DNA of 8,715 nucleotides from an uncultured Intestinimonas sp. (GTDB taxonomy: Bacteria; Bacillota_A; Clostridia; Oscillospirales; Oscillospiraceae). Numbering within the stretch: position 1 is the first letter of the stretch; each line of letters opens with the position of its first letter. Made by a program: the position numbers and the translations under genes. The notes below the pieces were generated by a model that made no database searches, had not been told where the DNA came from, and saw only the letters and a program-made list of their open reading frames with translations. The stretch covers positions 1-8,715 of the forward strand of contig CAUBHZ010000057.1 in NCBI GenBank assembly GCA_958435885.1, in the 5' to 3' direction. Below are positions 5,431-8,715 of the stretch, piece by piece.

Positions 5431-7137
5431 ATGAAAATCCGAGCCACACAAGCCATCATGGAATGCCTGCTGGAGCAGGGCGTGGACACCGTCTTCGGCT
5501 ACCCCGGCGGCACTATATTAAATGTATACGACGAGCTCTACCGCTATCAGGACAAGATCCACCACATCCTGACGGCCCATGAGCAGGGCGCCTCCCACGC
5601 CGCCGACGGCTATGCCCGCTCCACCGGCAAGGTGGGGGTGTGCTTCGCCACCTCCGGCCCCGGCGCCACCAACCTGACCACCGGCATCGCCACCGCCTAC
5701 ATGGACTCCTCCCCCGTGGTCTTCCTCACCTGCAACGTGGGGGAGAGCACCCTGGGCAAGGACGCCTTCCAGGAGGTGGACATCACCGGTATCGCCATGC
5801 CCATCACCAAGGCCACCTACCTGGTCCGGGACCCCAACGACATCCCCGACATCATCCGGGAGGCCTTCGCCGTGGCCGCCATGGGCCGGCCCGGCCCGGT
5901 GCTCATTGACCTGCTGAAAAACGTCACCGGCCTGGACGTGATGATCGACTATGAGCCTCTCCCAAAGGAGGAGCACCAGTACTACGGCCGTCTGGCCGAC
6001 CTGCGGAAGCGGGCAGGCTGGGACCTGACGCCCCCTGCCCCCAACAGCGACGACGTGGATAAGCTGGTAGAGCTCATCGCCCAGTCGGAGAAGCCCATGC
6101 TCATCTGTGGCGGCGGCGTGGTCCGCAGCCGGGCCCACCAGGAGTTCCGCACCCTGGCTGAGAAGCTGGACGCCCCGGTGGCCATCACCGTCATGGGCGG
6201 CGGCGGCTTCCCCGGCGCCCACCCCCTCACCACCGGCATGCTGGGCATGCACGGCTCCCGGAGCTCCAACATCGCCTGCGACAACTGCGACCTGCTCATC
6301 GCCGTGGGCTGCCGGTTCTCCGACCGGGTGGCCACCGAGCCGACCACCTTCGCCAAGCAGGCCAAGATTGTACATATCGACATCGACCGGGCCGAGATCG
6401 ACAAGAACGTCAAGACCTACCACCACATCATCGGAGACGCCAAGCAGGTCCTCCAGATGATCAATGACCGCATTCCCGCCTACCAGCACCCGGCGTGGAA
6501 GGACTTCGTCTTCTCCCACCGGCCTCCGGCGCCGGAGGAGAGCGCCGTCCTCACCCCCTATCAGATCATCCGCACCCTCCGGGAGCTGTGCCCCCAGGAC
6601 TCCATCGTGGCCACCGACGTGGGCCAGCACCAGATGTGGAGCATCCAGCACTTCCACTTCGACTACCCCGGCCAGCTCATCACCTCCGGCGGATTCGGCA
6701 CCATGGGCTTCGGCCTGGGCGCCGCCATGGGCGCCAAGCTGGGCAACCCGGACAAGACGGTGCTCCACATGACCGGCGACGGCTGCTTCCGCATGAACGG
6801 CCAGGAGCTGGCCACCGTCTCCCACTATGACATTCCCATCATCACCGTCATCTTCAACAACCACACCCTGGGCATGGTCCACCAGTGGCAGAACCTCCTC
6901 TACGGCGGCCGCTTCTCCGAGACCGACCTCAACTTCGCCCCCGACTTCGTGAAGCTGGCCGAGGCCTACGGCGTCCGCGGCAAGCGGGTCACCACCCGGG
7001 CCGAGCTGGCCGACACCGTCCGGGAGGCCCTGGACCTGGGCCACGCCTACGTCATCGAGTGCATCATCGACACCGATGAGACCGTGCGCCCCATGGTCTC
7101 CGCCGGCAAGCCCATCACCGAATTCCTGCTGGAGTGA
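5431..7137 (+). CDS. ilvB: Acetohydroxyacid synthase catalytic (large) subunit, canonical copy 2
   Basis: This 568-residue, biosynthetic-type acetohydroxyacid synthase makes 2-acetolactate from two pyruvates and 2-aceto-2-hydroxybutyrate from pyruvate plus 2-oxobutyrate. The hallmarks are all present: G-Y-P-G-G (23-27), catalytic Glu51 in H-E-Q-G, S-G-P-G-A-T-N (75-81), A-F-Q-E (112-115), G-M-H-G with Met273, Arg299 in R-F-S-D-R, G-D-G (449-451) with N-N (476-477), and Trp486 in H-Q-W-Q. The start ATG at 5431 has AGGAG at 5418-5422 with 8 nt spacing; an upstream in-frame TTG at 5413 overlaps that site and is not a sensible start. It lies 175 nt after ilvN1 and 25 nt before ilvN2. No promoter of its own is evident, so it is probably read through from the T-box promoter. 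A run of A/T-rich codons lies at 5514-5528. Confidence 0.96.
   Translation: MKIRATQAIMECLLEQGVDTVFGYPGGTILNVYDELYRYQDKIHHILTAHEQGASHAADGYARSTGKVGVCFATSGPGATNLTTGIATAYMDSSPVVFLTCNVGESTLGKDAFQEVDITGIAMPITKATYLVRDPNDIPDIIREAFAVAAMGRPGPVLIDLLKNVTGLDVMIDYEPLPKEEHQYYGRLADLRKRAGWDLTPPAPNSDDVDKLVELIAQSEKPMLICGGGVVRSRAHQEFRTLAEKLDAPVAITVMGGGGFPGAHPLTTGMLGMHGSRSSNIACDNCDLLIAVGCRFSDRVATEPTTFAKQAKIVHIDIDRAEIDKNVKTYHHIIGDAKQVLQMINDRIPAYQHPAWKDFVFSHRPPAPEESAVLTPYQIIRTLRELCPQDSIVATDVGQHQMWSIQHFHFDYPGQLITSGGFGTMGFGLGAAMGAKLGNPDKTVLHMTGDGCFRMNGQELATVSHYDIPIITVIFNNHTLGMVHQWQNLLYGGRFSETDLNFAPDFVKLAEAYGVRGKRVTTRAELADTVREALDLGHAYVIECIIDTDETVRPMVSAGKPITEFLLE
5651..5709 (+). repeat. Near-identical paralogous DNA block, copy in ilvB2 (partner at 3341-3399)
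   Basis: This is the second copy of the direct repeat in the two synthase genes. An exchange between the copies would fuse the N-terminal part of ilvB1 to the rest of ilvB2 and delete ilvN1 together with the structured spacer. Confidence 0.75.
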
Positions 7138-7162
7138 GGATGGAGAAAGGAGCGTGATCGTT

Positions 7163-8715
<1,553 letters not shown>

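Noticed and set aside
5221..5451. Arg/Ser-rich 76-residue minus-strand ORF over the structured spacer
   Set aside because: It has no domain and no convincing ribosome binding site. The Arg-rich composition is what GC-rich paired DNA gives, and the RNA fold explains the sequence better.

Overview
The base composition (GC-rich with strongly GC-biased third codon positions), a tRNA-sensing T-box leader, an Rnf complex with C-D-G gene order, and AGGAGG-type ribosome binding sites point to a GC-rich anaerobic member of the Clostridia. The gut Oscillospiraceae (Flavonifractor/Lawsonibacter-like) fit best. The class-level call is well supported; the family is inference.

Layout. The left 2.4 kb is on the minus strand. 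It holds rnfC, rnfD and the first codons of rnfG, each start overlapping the previous stop by ATGA. These encode part of the membrane ferredoxin:NAD+ oxidoreductase (Rnf). A candidate promoter at 2583-2611 and a structured leader of about 170 nt precede rnfC. Between 2612 and 2756 lies a non-coding divergent spacer. The right 5.9 kb is on the plus strand and is a branched-chain amino acid operon: promoter (2757-2785), complete T-box riboswitch with terminator (2819-3048), ilvB-like copy 1 (3130-4752), ilvN copy 1 (4770-5255), a structured non-coding element (5256-5412), ilvB copy 2 (5431-7137), ilvN copy 2 (7163-7711), an AT-rich leader (7712-7817), and ilvC, which runs off the right edge.

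How it works together. Both ilvBN pairs would feed acetohydroxy acids to IlvC, the common second step of valine, leucine and isoleucine synthesis. The T-box folds canonically, and the specifier position reads GUC (Val). Transcription is therefore expected to rise when tRNA-Val is uncharged. Copy 2 of IlvB is a canonical acetohydroxyacid synthase. Copy 1 keeps the catalytic Glu and the thiamine-diphosphate site but has Ile where the family's acceptor-specificity Trp sits, and Ala where a conserved active-site Met sits. The two tandem synthases are therefore probably not equivalent.

Most interesting for follow-up: (1) the 5256-5412 element, which folds into a closed multi-branch RNA with a competing downstream hairpin; (2) the divergent IlvB copy 1 under a Val T-box; (3) the rnf leader with a chain of mutually exclusive helices; (4) alternative hairpins next to the ilvB1 and ilvC ribosome binding sites. 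All RNA folds were paired by eye, without energy calculation or alignment.
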